64,000 nt of DNA from Thiohalocapsa sp. PB-PSB1 (GCA_016745215.1 CP050890.1:1984001-2048000), one strand, 5' to 3'. Shown: positions 26,528 through 35,454, counted from the stretch's first letter. The notes: generated from the sequence alone by a model not told the origin. Numbers and translations: made by a program.

Positions 26528-29240
26528 TAGGGTGTCTAAATCATAACTTATTGATATTCATAAAGCATTTTGAGTCCCATCGTGATGTTTTTACCCTCAA
26601 ACTGACTCCCAAGGAAGAAAATAATAATCTAATCAATATGTTATATTAATCGGCAAACGCTCATTTTTCTCTCTTTTTTCAATCTGCCCCCATTTCCATG
26701 CGCAGCTCCTGCAACCACTTGTTTACCCTTTTAAAATCGCACCCGATCAAGCATACAATGACAGCTCAAGCACAGGGTGCTGGCACGCCCTTTTTTTGAC
26801 CGCTTTCTGAACCGCGAAACATGCAAGGAACGCTTTTTCCCGACGACGCAACCAGCCCAAACGATTACTTGCCCGATGGCGAATCAGCAGCGAATTGGGC
26901 GGATTCGAACAGCCGTCCCACCCCGCCATCCTGAGATTCCCGATGCTGAGTAGCGTGGCGTATTCATCGGGTCTTGGGCCAAGCTGTTGCATTCCTCTTG
27001 CCCAAAAACGTCCTGGCATGCTTTACACTCCTGCCATCTTCCCCGCTATCTTCCTTGGTGCTGCTCATTATGATGGAAGTGGCAGATGCTGTGCTGTTCG
27101 TGCTCGAACTGACAACAGCCTCCCCCGCGACAGAAAGGTAGGAGGTGTCGCAGCAAAAACGACAGCGCTCACCTGGGATCGGTTTGGCTTCCATCCGATT
27201 GTCTGTCATTGCAACCTCTCTGGCTTCAGTCGTTGCCTGTTCACAAGATCCACCTGCTGTGTGAGTTGGTTGTTTTCCTGGCAGATGCCGAGTGTATCGG
27301 AAAGTGCCCGATCCCGCGAAGCGCCTCGGCAAGGATCAGGATGAGGTGCTGACACGCAACCACACGCCATCGCTCTGAGACAGGACACGGGGAGACGGTC
27401 TTCACAACTTGAACATGAACAACAGCCTGGCAAGAGCGCGTTGATGAGCACCTACAACAAAATGAAGAAACGGCGCGATCACTGGAAAAAGAAAACAGTG
27501 GCAACAGGGGCAGATTTGCGTTACCACAAGAAGGAGAACAAGCGGATCAAGAAGGAGCGCGATGCGTATCGGCGGGCATGGCGCGATACGAAAAAGGAGC
27601 TGGACGAACTGAAGCAACGCAACACGGCGTTAGCGGCTTGCGACAAGACCACCACCGTGTTTCTCGCACTGCAACTGTTTGTTGTCGCCCGGATCGGCTT
27701 CCGGGCGATCTCCAGGGTCTTGGGCGTGCTGGCATCTCAGCTTGGATTAGCGCAAGCGCCCTGCCCACAAACCATCATCAACTGGGTGACACGACTGGCT
27801 ATCGCCAGGATGAAAGAGGACCGGTTTGGTGTTGACCCTGACACTGGTATGCAGCGGTTTTCACAAGGCTTTATCCTACTTCTGGATGCCACCATCGGAT
27901 TCGGCCAGGGCAAGATCATGACGGTCCTCGCACTGGATGCCAGGCATTACGCGTGCAACGCCGGTGCACCTTCGTTACAGCATGTGAGCTGTGTCGCTGT
28001 CTCGGTGGCCGATACCTGGACCGGTGAAAGCATCGCGGCTTTGCTGCAGCGCGTCATCGCCACGATCGGCCGCCCCGTTGCCTATCTGAAAGATGGCGGA
28101 ACCGATCTTGGCAAGGCCGTACGACTGTTGCAGGAAAAAGGGCTGGGCGGCGTGTCGATCGACGATCTTTCTCATGTGGTTGCCAATTTGGTAAAACATG
28201 CGTATCGCGCGCATCCCATGTTCGATGTCTTTCTCAGCACCTGCGGCAAAGTGTCCAGCATGCTCAAGCAGTCCGTGCTGGCTTGTCTGGCACCACCGAA
28301 GGTCTCGACAAAAGCGCGCTTCATGAATCTTCATCGTTTGGTCAAATGGGCAGCACGGGTACTCCAACAGTCGCCCAGAGGCCGAGCAGCGAACGGCTCG
28401 TTACTGCAGAAACTGCGCGAGCGTCTGGATCGACTGCCACAGTGTCGTGCCTTCATCAACGCCTTCCTACAGGATGTCGAGCCGATCCTGGAATGCCAGG
28501 CCCTACTCAAGACAAAAGGGTTGAGTCAAGACAGCGCTAATGAATGCTGGCCCATGATCGAGCGAATTCCCACGCCATCGATCCGCCGCGGTTTGACCGA
28601 CTGGATTGAGAAACAGCTCGCGATTGCCAGCCTGCTCGGTTTGTGCGAGACCGGCATGCCGATCAGCTCTGACACCATCGAATCGTTATTCGGCGTTGCC
28701 AAAACCCACGGCACAGGAGAGATCAAGGATGCCAATCGGATTGCACCACGCATCCCGGTTCTGTGTGGTCCGCTCACCCGGCAAGATGCCGAAAACAGTC
28801 TTCAGATTAGCGTCGATGAGCAACGCGAGTGGAGTGATTGCTCGTCGTCTCTGACCAAGCAACGCCGTCACGTATTGACGAATGGTGGTGACCTCGAAAA
28901 ACTCGCCAACCAGGGTGAACCCCAAACGATCGAGCTGATCCTGGGTTCGAAAGCCGGTCAAAAAACACCGATTTCAAAAGAAAAATCCGTGTGTTATGAA
29001 AATCATACTGAACCCTGAATTGGCGCATGAGCAAGCTCCAGTTCCAGCTTGTTCCGCTTGCTTTAGGACTGATTTCGAAGGACTGTATATCGACGTGTCT
29101 GTTCGTAACCGATTGATCGGACTAACGAACCTAGGTTTGTGCGCCTTTACTGGGCGAGACATGCGGATTCGACCGAGACAAAGGCGGCGTTCGGCAGGTT
29201 CAATAATCGGTCAAGGATTTCTAGGCTTTTGGACGCCCTA
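26528..29240 (+). mobile_element. 2.7-kb DDE transposon inserted in IS21 copy 1
   Basis: Ends TAGGGTGTCTAAATC / reverse complement TAGGGCGTCCAAAAG. It is flanked by perfect 9-bp repeats GCCCAGTAC (26519-26527 and 29241-29249); comparison with the uninterrupted IS21 at about 41270 confirms the empty site. It carries one large transposase gene. The 900 bp between the left end and that gene are AT-rich and hold no ORF I can support. Confidence 0.9.
27441..29018 (+). CDS. Large DDE-type transposase of unassigned family
   Basis: 525 residues. The N-terminal 60 residues are strongly basic and coiled (KKRRDHWKKK, KKERDAYRRAWRDTKKELDEL). Candidate catalytic acids are in FILLLDATIGFGQGKI, AYLKDGGTDLGKA and SSDTIESLFGVAK. 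A fragment at 42550-42894 shares the last block (SSDIIESVFGKDK), so a second family member existed nearby. I cannot place it in a named IS family. The 9-bp duplication and the TAGGGTGTC ends are known from this insertion. It looks intact. Confidence 0.8.
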   Translation: MMSTYNKMKKRRDHWKKKTVATGADLRYHKKENKRIKKERDAYRRAWRDTKKELDELKQRNTALAACDKTTTVFLALQLFVVARIGFRAISRVLGVLASQLGLAQAPCPQTIINWVTRLAIARMKEDRFGVDPDTGMQRFSQGFILLLDATIGFGQGKIMTVLALDARHYACNAGAPSLQHVSCVAVSVADTWTGESIAALLQRVIATIGRPVAYLKDGGTDLGKAVRLLQEKGLGGVSIDDLSHVVANLVKHAYRAHPMFDVFLSTCGKVSSMLKQSVLACLAPPKVSTKARFMNLHRLVKWAARVLQQSPRGRAANGSLLQKLRERLDRLPQCRAFINAFLQDVEPILECQALLKTKGLSQDSANECWPMIERIPTPSIRRGLTDWIEKQLAIASLLGLCETGMPISSDTIESLFGVAKTHGTGEIKDANRIAPRIPVLCGPLTRQDAENSLQISVDEQREWSDCSSSLTKQRRHVLTNGGDLEKLANQGEPQTIELILGSKAGQKTPISKEKSVCYENHTEP

Positions 29241-29317
29241 GCCCAGTACCCAGCACGCGCTTGCGAGCTACGACCACCTGTTGCCCGCGCAGGGCCAATC
29301 CATGGAGCTGCACTGAC

Positions 29318-30370
29318 ATGGTCCAGACCGCCACATTAGCGCTGATGCTCAAGCAACTGAACCTCACCAGCATCGCCCGCCACTGGCAGACGCAGCTCGA
29401 GACAGCCGAGCGCAACGGCTGGGACGGCGCGCGCTACCTCAGTGCGCGATGCGAGCAAGAGCTGGCCGATCGTCACAGCCGACGCATTTCGCGTTACAGC
29501 AAGGAATCCCAGTTGCCCCCGGGCAAAAGCCTGGCCAGCTTCGATTTCGCCGAACTGCCAGAGGCGACCCGCGCGCAGATCCAGGCCCTGGCCGGCTCCA
29601 GCGACTGGACCCGCCAAGCGCGCAACCTGCTGCTGTTCGGTGCCAGCGGCGTCGGCAAGACCCACCTGGCCGCCGCCATCGGCCATGCGCTCACCGAGCG
29701 CAACGTGCGCGTGCGCTACGCCAACACCACCGCGTTGGTGCAGCAGTTGCAACTCGCCCGCGAGCAACTGCGCCTGGAAGACGCGTTGCACAAGCTCGAC
29801 AAGTACCCGCTACTGATCTTGGACGATTTCGGCTACGTCAAGAAAAGCCAACAGGAAACACAGGTGCTGTTCGAACTCATCGCCCATCGCTACGAGCGCG
29901 CCAGCCTGATCATCACCTCCAACCAGGCGTTCGCCGACTGGGATCAGATCTTCCCCGACCAGATGATGACGGTGGCCGGCGTCGACCGCCTGGTCCATCA
30001 CGCGAGCATCATCGAGATCGTAAGCGATAGCTACCGGCGCAAGCACGCCCTCGGCCAGCGCGGCAGCGAGCCAGCGAGCCAGCGAGCGCATATCCGGCGC
30101 CAGCGAACAGGTCGACGACAAGCAGCGCTGACAGGGCGCGGCGTAACGAACCGCGCGCGTCGGCCATCAACCCCGAGGCCGAGTAATCGTCGTCGCGAGC
30201 GCGCCCGCACGGCGCGCGACGACAACCCCACGGCGCGGCGCCGCGCCCCTGGCGGGTCCGAGCACGTCCAGTCGCCCTTCGGGCTCCTTGCCGTGCTCGG
30301 ACCCGCCAGGGGCGCCCCAAACCACCCCACAACACAGGAGGCTCCCACCCCAAAGAACAGCGACAACTAA
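29318..30370 (+). CDS. istB: IS21-family helper ATPase IstB, C-terminally frameshifted (copy 1)
   Basis: Starts MVQTATLALMLKQLNLTSIARHW at the ATG two bases after the istA stop. AAA+ motifs: Walker A LLFGASGVGKTHLAAAIGHA and Walker B LLILDDFGYVKKS. Relative to copy 2, an extra 8-base unit (CCAGCGAG) near 30075 shifts the frame, replacing the natural end (...AINPEAE) with a long Arg-rich tail of about 100 residues. The ATPase core is intact, but the element as a whole is dead because istA is broken. Confidence 0.9.
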   Translation: MVQTATLALMLKQLNLTSIARHWQTQLETAERNGWDGARYLSARCEQELADRHSRRISRYSKESQLPPGKSLASFDFAELPEATRAQIQALAGSSDWTRQARNLLLFGASGVGKTHLAAAIGHALTERNVRVRYANTTALVQQLQLAREQLRLEDALHKLDKYPLLILDDFGYVKKSQQETQVLFELIAHRYERASLIITSNQAFADWDQIFPDQMMTVAGVDRLVHHASIIEIVSDSYRRKHALGQRGSEPASQRAHIRRQRTGRRQAALTGRGVTNRARRPSTPRPSNRRRERARTARDDNPTARRRAPGGSEHVQSPFGLLAVLGPARGAPNHPTTQEAPTPKNSDN

Positions 30371-30371
30371 C

Positions 30372-30421
30372 CGGCCAAGATAGTTGTCGCCGACCGGACA
30401 AGATAATTGACATCGGATACA
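30372..30421. repeat. Right terminal repeats of IS21 copy 1
   Basis: Two related blocks, CGGCCAAGATAGTTGTCG and CGGACAAGATAATTGACAT, as at the right end of copy 2 (42400-42444). The element ends at GGATACA. The multiple end repeats are typical transposase-binding sites of IS21 elements. Confidence 0.75.
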
Positions 30422-30434
30422 GGCCGGGGTCAGA

Positions 30435-30632
30435 ACCGAGAAGCTGTGGTTCAATTTTACCCCGGATCGAGTGCACTGGCCCGCCTATGCGGGGCGCAAC
30501 TTCACCCATCGTCAAAGCATCAAGCGCAAGGCCGCGAGTTGGGGGCGACGCTATCAGGCCATGCCCCCTGCCGAACGCCTGGCTGTGCTCGCCGCGATCA
30601 TGGCCGTAGAGGCGGGCGAGCACCTCGCTTAG
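30435..30632 (+). pseudogene. 3' fragment of an ORF preceding an IS66 tnpC
   Basis: About 65 codons (EKLWFNFTPDRVHWPAYAGR ... LAVLAAIMAVEAGEHLA) ending 9 bp before the tnpC start. The 5' part is lost at the IS21 copy 1 right end. The composition looks coding, and the close spacing suggests it belonged to the IS66 element or its insertion target. I do not recognise the family. Confidence 0.4.
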
Positions 30633-30641
30633 GCCCGGCCC

Positions 30642-32085
30642 ATGAAGATCGGACACATCGAGGTCAAACAGACCCTCGAACAGATCCTCGAACAGGTCGG
30701 GCAGCAGATCGTGCAGGAGCGCAACCTCTCTGCGACACTGCGAACAGCGTTGGAACTGTTGCTGACCCTGGTCACCTTGCTGTTGAACCGCTTGAGACTG
30801 AATAGCCGCAACAGTAGCAAACCCCCGTCCAGCGACCCCAACCGCATGCGCAAGACCAGGCGCAACACCACCAACAACAAGCCCGGCGCTCAGACAGGGC
30901 ATACCGGCAACCACCTGGAGCTGGTCGATGATCCGGACCAGAGAGCCACTCGAGGTGGATCGTGCCACGCTGCCCACCGATGGCACCTTTCAGCGCATCG
31001 GTGTCGAGCGCCGGCAGGTGTTCGATATCCAGATCTCCAGCGTGGTGACGGAGTATCAGGCCGAGATCCTGGAAGATGAACACGGGCGCCGAGTCGTCGC
31101 CCCTTTCCCGGAGCATGTGACGGTCAAGGCCCAATACGCCTCCGGAGTGAAGATCCACTCGGTCTACATGTCCAACTTCCAACTGCTCCCCTACAAGCGG
31201 ATCGAAGAACACTTCGCCGATCAGTTCGCCATTGCGTTGAGTACCGGCAGCATCGACAACTTCAACAAAGAAGCCTATGAAAAGCTGGCCCCCTTCGAGG
31301 ATTGGGTCAAGCAGCAGCTCGCCAAGGCGCCCCTCCTGCACGCCGACGAGACTGGGATCAACTTCGGCGGACACCGCAAGTGGCTGCATGTGGCCTGCAG
31401 CCCCACGCTGACACTGCTGATGCCCCATGACAAGCGCGGCGGTGAAGCCATCGCGGCGATGGGTGTCCTTCCCGAGTACACTGGCACCTGAGTACATGAT
31501 CATTGGAAACCCGACTACCAGCTGCGCTGTCGCCACGCCCTGTGCAACGCTCACCACCTGCGCGAGCTGCAGCGGGCTTGGGAGCAGGACCAACAGCAGT
31601 GGGCTCAACACATGCAAGCGCTGTTGTTGGAGATCAACACGGCCGTTGAAGCCGCAGGCGGTATGCTCGACACCCCGCAAGCTGACGCCTTCAGAACGCG
31701 CTATCGACAACTCCTGAAAGAGGCCGAGATCGAGTGTCCCCCACCGCACGAGTCACAACGGAAAAAAGGCCAGCGCGGTCGACTGAAACGCTCCAAATCC
31801 AGAAACTTACTGGATCGGTTGATTCAGTTCGAGGACGATGTGCTGCGCTTCATGGTGGAACTGGACGTGCCCTTTACCAACAATCAGGGCGAACGGGATC
31901 TGCGCATGAGCAAAGTTCAGCAGAAGATCTCCGGCTGCTTCCGTTCGAAGTTGGGGGCAAAGTTCTTCTCCCGCATCCGCAGCTATCTCTCGACCTGCGC
32001 GAAGAATGGGGTCTCTTCTGCAGAGGCCCTGCGCCTCCTGTTCGAGGGCCGATGGCCCGCGTTCATGGGCATGGCGCCTGAATAG
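30642..32085 (+). pseudogene. tnpC: IS66-family transposase TnpC, frameshifted and with an internal stop
   Basis: Begins with the typical N-terminus including NSRNSSKPPSSDPNRMRK. The frame shifts by one near 30940 (after LVDDPDQ) and continues as EPLEVDRATLPTDGTF. An in-frame TGA at 31489-31491 sits just before VHDHWKPDYQLRCRHALCNA, a conserved IS66 block. The rest (KSRNLLDRL, FTNNQGERDLRMSKVQQKI, GCFRSKLGAKFFSRIRSYLS) is well preserved. Two lesions make it inactive. The 3' end abuts a GTGGGTGTCC-type tail; another copy of this 3' end lies reversed at 34346-34424. Confidence 0.9.
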
Positions 32086-32086
32086 T

Positions 32087-32163
32087 TACAAAGTGAGTTA
32101 CAAAGTGGGTGTCCTTTTTCTCTATCTCTTTTTCTCTATCCTTTTTCTCTATCCTTTTTCTCT
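32087..32163. repeat. GTGGGTGTCC-type element, right arm and tail, locus 2
   Basis: GTTACAAAGTG duplicated, then AAAGTGGGTGTCCTTTTT and about four iterations of TCTCTATC/CTTTTT leading into the CRISPR leader-like segment (CTCTAGGGTACG). There is no left arm; the left neighbour is the IS66 tnpC stop. Confidence 0.7.
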
Positions 32164-32251
32164 AGGGTACGATGATTCGGGGGAGCCGAGACGTGCGCCT
32201 AGCATAAGCCGATAGAGAAATGGTATAAATAGTAAAGTGTCACCGTAATTT
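32164..32251 (+). promoter_or_regulatory. CRISPR leader-like segment, copy 1
   Basis: 88 bp directly before the first CRISPR repeat: from AGGGTACGATGATTCGG to GTGTCACCGTAATTT, AT-rich toward the array. It is repeated almost exactly at 32708-32795 (one or two differences), where no array follows. Confidence 0.65.
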
Positions 32252-32470
32252 CGCATTGATGACCCGTTCTAAAGGGGATTGAGACGTTTGGTCTTCGCCC
32301 TCCTGCTGTGGCACCCCCCTCGCATTGATGACCCGTTCTAAAGGGGATTGAGACTCGGGGGCCGGGTTGAACAACTTCGGCGTCCCGCCTCGCATTGATG
32401 ACCCGTTCTAAAGGGGATTGAGACCCGGTGCCTTCGGCGGCGCCACGCGCTCCTGCGTGCTCGCATTGAT
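32251..32470 (+). CRISPR. Short orphan CRISPR array (three repeats plus a truncated fourth)
   Basis: 35-bp repeats at 32251-32285, 32320-32354 and 32390-32424 are identical, beginning TCGCATTGATGACCC and ending AAAGGGGATTGAGAC. Spacers are 34, 35 and 36 bp. A fourth repeat (32461-32470, TCGCATTGAT) is cut off where the GTGGGTGTCC-type tail starts. The ATTGAGAC end resembles the 8-base crRNA tag of type I/III systems (ATTGAAAC), giving the plus strand as the transcribed one. No cas gene is in the window. Confidence 0.9.
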
Positions 32471-32707
32471 AAGGGACGAAAGGACACCATGGACGAAAGG
32501 GACGAAAGGACACCCGAAAGGGACGAAAGGAAGGGACGAAAGGACACCCATTTTGATCACCCACTTTGATTGCGCCCACTTTGATTGAAGAAGGGACAAA
32601 AGGACACCCACTTTGATCACCCACTTTGATTGCGCCCACTTTGATTGCGATGAAAAGTGGGTGTCCTTTTTCTCTATCGGTGTCCTTTTTCTCTATCCTT
32701 TTTCTCT
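32471..32707. repeat. GTGGGTGTCC-type palindromic element with tails, locus 3
   Basis: Left tail: iterated GGGACGAAA units interleaved with partial GGACACC copies. Left arm: GGACACCCACTTTGAT, twice, with extra CCCACTTTGATTGCG copies. Right arm: AAAAGTGGGTGTCCTTTTT, then TCTCTATC iterations and a truncated restart GGTGTCCTTTTT. It separates the CRISPR array from the second leader copy. Confidence 0.75.
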
Positions 32708-32795
32708 AGGGTACGATGATTCGGGGGAGCCGAGACGTGCGCCTAGCATAAGCCGATAGAGAAATGGTGTAAATAGTAAAGTGTCACCGTAATTT
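32708..32795 (+). repeat. CRISPR leader-like segment, copy 2, without array
   Basis: Near-identical to 32164-32251. It is followed not by a full repeat but by CAGACCGGGACGATGG, which may be the last bases of a repeat (AGAC) plus unrelated DNA, so the array here seems lost. 32796-32867 holds nothing recognisable. Confidence 0.65.
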
Positions 32796-32867
32796 CAGAC
32801 CGGGACGATGGCTGAGTGGGTCTTAGTTTTGCGCCACGCGCCGCCGGAGCGGCGGGGGAGGGGTCAC

Positions 32868-33132
32868 GCAGGCTGTCGAAATCTGCCGTCTCACTAAAAC
32901 AAGCGCTTCCCGGTTTATGGATGCTTAGTCGGTGTCGGTGTCGGTGTCGGGATCGGTGTCAAGGTCGGAATGAGGGATTGGTATCGAGCTGGCTGCTTTG
33001 ATCGATGAGCGGATTCGATTCCGATTCCGATAGCGACCCCGACACCGATTAGGCTTCCCCAGTGCGTTCGATGATGCAATCCAAGACCCGGAATCGGTTT
33101 GGCATCAAAACTCAGGACATTTCGACAGCCTA
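32868..33132. mobile_element. Family B MITE-like element, copy 2 (265 bp)
   Basis: Inner part AGGCTGTCGAAATCTGC ... ATTTCGACAGCCTA as in copies 1 and 3. The flanks GGGGTCAC and GGTGTCAC match at 7 of 8 bases, consistent with an aged 8-bp target duplication. It has the longest GGTGTC hexamer run of the three copies. Confidence 0.85.
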
Positions 33133-33249
33133 GGTGTCACGGCGCTGGAGCGTCGAGACGATCAATGCAGCGCGGTTGCCTACGGTGGTGCGGTGCGGGA
33201 TGTGAGGCGTGCCGGCCAGCGAGACAGCCGGCGCGCACCATTCCAGGGC

Positions 33250-34068
33250 TTAGAAGCGGCAGGCCTTCTTGATCAGGCTGTCCGCGGGCAGGGTCGAGGC
33301 GGACGCGAAAATGCAGGCGCGGGTGATACCGACGCCATGCCGTGAAGCGGAGCCGTAGGTGCGGTTCAGGCCGAAGTAAAGCCAATTCTCGTATTGGCCC
33401 CAGTGATCCTCCGCATCGTATTCGTCGTAGTTCGGAAAGTCGAACAGGTACGGACTGCCGCATTGGTTGACGGGGGCGCCGTAGTTGACCGCCGGGTTGA
33501 ACCGCAGATAGTCCTCGGAGACAGTAACCTGCTGCACGACGCAGTTGGCGGGCACCGTTGCGGGTCCGGGGAACTGGCACGTCAGGCCGCTGCCGCCGAT
33601 GTCCGAGGCGTAGACCCTGAGATTGCGGTTCAGCGACTGAGCCTCGGCATCGTGCTGCGTGCTGCCCGCATCCCCGGCGTAGCCATTGTTTGTCGGCGAG
33701 TCGCCGATGTGCCAAGTCCAGCCGTCCGCTTTGCAGGTCTCATAGCGCAGCGTGATACTGCGCCAGATGTCCTGACCGTCGAGATTCACCCTGAGCCGTG
33801 CCTGCGACTTAGACGGCAGGGTGTCGACGACTTGAATGTCGCCGCTGCAGTTGTGCCCGCCGGTGGCGGTAAGGATCGTGCAGGCTCGATATGGGGTCGC
33901 CACTGGATAGATGGTGTCGAGGATATCTTCGGCGGGTAGCAGGCTGTTGGGGGAAGCGGGAATCTCAACGGTTGCCAGTTGCTCCAGCGAAAGGGCGCTG
34001 CTTGCACCTGACAACAGCAGATAGGCCCCGAGAACTTGCCGCATCCGATAGCTGGTGTGTGTTTGCAT
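33250..34068 (-). CDS. Hypothetical secreted protein
   Basis: 272 residues from ATG 34068, preceded by GGAG at 7 bases. A signal peptide is likely (residues about 9-27, MRQVLGAYLLLSGASSALS). Cysteines are scattered (TILTATGGHNCSGD, LRYETCKADGWTWHIGD, LTCQFPGP, NQCGSP, TRACIF, KKACRF) and could form disulfides in the periplasm. The family is not recognised. It lies isolated between a family B element and IS remnants, and may be a foreign cargo gene. Confidence 0.6.
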   Translation of the reverse strand: MQTHTSYRMRQVLGAYLLLSGASSALSLEQLATVEIPASPNSLLPAEDILDTIYPVATPYRACTILTATGGHNCSGDIQVVDTLPSKSQARLRVNLDGQDIWRSITLRYETCKADGWTWHIGDSPTNNGYAGDAGSTQHDAEAQSLNRNLRVYASDIGGSGLTCQFPGPATVPANCVVQQVTVSEDYLRFNPAVNYGAPVNQCGSPYLFDFPNYDEYDAEDHWGQYENWLYFGLNRTYGSASRHGVGITRACIFASASTLPADSLIKKACRF

Positions 34069-34254
34069 AAGATGACTCCGACTGTCGTGAGTATTTGAGC
34101 TTGGACGTTGTATATTTTTCCGACTGAGAACCAAAAACCCAGTCACAAGAAGGTTTATTGGGACATCGGCGGGGAAAAAAAGGACAAGCCACACTTTTCT
34201 GGCTCTCTGATATCTTAGGCGGCTATCAAATATAATAAATTCAATAGGTTAATT

Positions 34255-34424
34255 CTACTTTGTTACTTTTCCCACTGGCCCAGCAAGCAGAGCAACTACG
34301 CCGTTTTACGACTTTGATTTATCGATTTAGTCACTATCCAGGTGCCATGCCCATAAACGCGGGCCATCGGCCCTCGAACAGGAGGCGCAGGGCCTCTGCA
34401 GAAGAGACCCCATTCTTCGCGCGG
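34255..34424 (-). pseudogene. Reversed remnant of the IS66 tnpC 3' end
   Basis: 34346-34424 is the reverse complement of the end of the tnpC at about 32005-32085 (SSAEALRLLFEGRWPAFMGMA then stop). 34255-34345 is probably the original downstream flank. It is cut exactly where a GTGGGTGTCC-type left tail (GGGACAAAA units) begins. Confidence 0.75.
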
Positions 34425-34590
34425 GACAAAAGGGACAAAAAGAAGTCGAGGACAAAAGGGACAAAAGCAAAAGGGACAAAAGGAGGGACAAAAGGACACC
34501 CACTTTAGACTAAAGCATTGGACAAAAGTGAAGGGACAAAAGGACACCCACTTTACTGGGAAGGACAAAAGGAAGGACAAACGGGTTATC
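34425..34590. repeat. GTGGGTGTCC-type element, left arm and tails, locus 4a
   Basis: Many GGGACAAAA units interleaved with short remnants (for example AGAAGTCGAG, which resembles adjoining IS66 sequence), then GGACACCCACTTTA twice. It lacks its right arm here; a matching right arm appears 270 bp on, at 34858, after an IS5 fragment. Confidence 0.7.
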
Positions 34591-34596
34591 CCGGGA

Positions 34597-34824
34597 CAGC
34601 CGTGAAATTCGTCGACGAGACACTCGGACTCGTCTTGCACATTTCCATCAAAATCAAAGACGGATGGGCTGTCCTTCCGAAACCTTGGGTGGTCGAGCAC
34701 AGTTTCGCTTGGCTCGGTCGATTTCGCAGGCAGAGCCAAGGATTTCGAGATCCTGACTGGGACTGCCGAGAATATGATCCGTATCGCCATGCTCAAGAAA
34801 ACGCTTGCAAATTGCGGCTGAACT
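34597..34824 (+). pseudogene. IS5-family transposase C-terminal fragment
   Basis: The frame gives GWAVLPKPWVVEHSFAWLGRF and then, after a one-base shift, ENMIRIAMLKKTLANCG and stop. This is the last DDE block (catalytic Glu in VEHSFAWLGRFRR) of an IS5-type transposase. Both ends are bounded by GTGGGTGTCC-type tails. Confidence 0.75.
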
Positions 34825-34857
34825 TTTGCCAGATAGACTCTTACCTCTTTCTTTTAC

Positions 34858-35017
34858 CCAAGTGGGTGTCCTTTTTCTTCTTGCTTTTTCTTCTTGTCGG
34901 TGTCCTTTTTCTTCTTCTTTTTCTTCTTAGGTGTCCTTTTTCTTCTTCTTTTTTGGTTTCCTTTTTCTTCTTTTTCTTCTTTTTCTTCTTGATGTCCTTT
35001 TTCTTCTTTCTGTCGGC
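34858..35017. repeat. GTGGGTGTCC-type element, right arm and tails, locus 4b
   Basis: AAGTGGGTGTCCTTTTT followed by at least five iterations of CTTCTT-type tails, with progressively truncated restarts (GGTGTCC, AGGTGTCC, GGTTTCC, GATGTCC). It runs into a Tex-like gene fragment whose first bases (CTTTCTGTCGG) resemble the tail unit. Confidence 0.7.
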
Positions 35018-35021
35018 GACG

Positions 35022-35161
35022 GCGCCACGCTGCGCCGGCTCGAGCCCAAGACATTCGCGGACGACAAGTTCGGCCAGCCGACGGTCCGCGACATCTTGGC
35101 CGAACCGGAAAAACCCGGCCGCGACCCGCGCATCCCCAAAGGCAGCCGGAATCTACGCTAA
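35022..35161 (+). pseudogene. C-terminal fragment resembling transcription accessory protein Tex
   Basis: About 45 codons: LRRLEPKTFADDKFGQPTVR, then DILAEPEKPGRDPR and a stop. The FG-PT-x-DIL-x-E-x-x-KPGRDPR string is typical of the end of the Tex helix-hairpin-helix region before its S1 domain. The 5' side is cut at the locus 4b tail. It is only a fragment. Confidence 0.55.
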
Positions 35162-35295
35162 TGAAGATCAAAGGCGACCAGCGGCATACTTGGGTTCTGA
35201 CAGCATGGATCGGGGAATCGATCCGAGTCGAAGCAACATGCGAGGCAGCAGGCCAGGTCGCATTTGACTTCTGCAAGATACTGAAAATAATATAA
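35161..35295 (+). CDS. Small hypothetical ORF (44 aa)
   Basis: Starts at an ATG overlapping the stop of the Tex-like fragment (TAATG), so the two may once have been coupled. MKIKGDQRHTWVLTAWIGES... ends FCKILKII. No homology is recognised and it may not be expressed. 35296-35454 is AT-rich and probably carries the rppH promoter. Confidence 0.3.
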   Translation: MKIKGDQRHTWVLTAWIGESIRVEATCEAAGQVAFDFCKILKII

Positions 35296-35454
35296 AAATC
35301 TAATCTTAATTCGTCCTCTCAAGGCGTCGATCAGTGTAAAATCAAGTGTGATCGCACGGCATCTTTCACAGCTTGGCAATCCCTGCGAAAAAAACTGAAC
35401 TTACCGCGGATTTGCCCCACCCATGCAGAATGTGGAAAAATGCGGAGAGTCTCA

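Noticed and set aside
26895..27344. 149-codon ORF upstream of the large transposase
   Set aside because: No ribosome-binding site, odd composition and no recognisable domain; it overlaps equal-sized ORFs on the other strand.
31489..31491. Possible selenocysteine TGA in the IS66 transposase
   Set aside because: The gene also has a frameshift and IS66 transposases contain no selenocysteine; it is a nonsense mutation.
32199..32639. ORF of 146 codons on the minus strand covering the CRISPR array
   Set aside because: Its sequence is produced by CRISPR repeats and tail iterations (recurrent IPFRTGHQCE and KVG motifs); no ribosome-binding site or domain.
34518..35267. 249-codon ORF across the IS5 fragment and the CTTCTT tails
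   Set aside because: It stitches an IS5 remnant, a poly-Phe/Leu repeat tract and a Tex fragment in a shifted frame.
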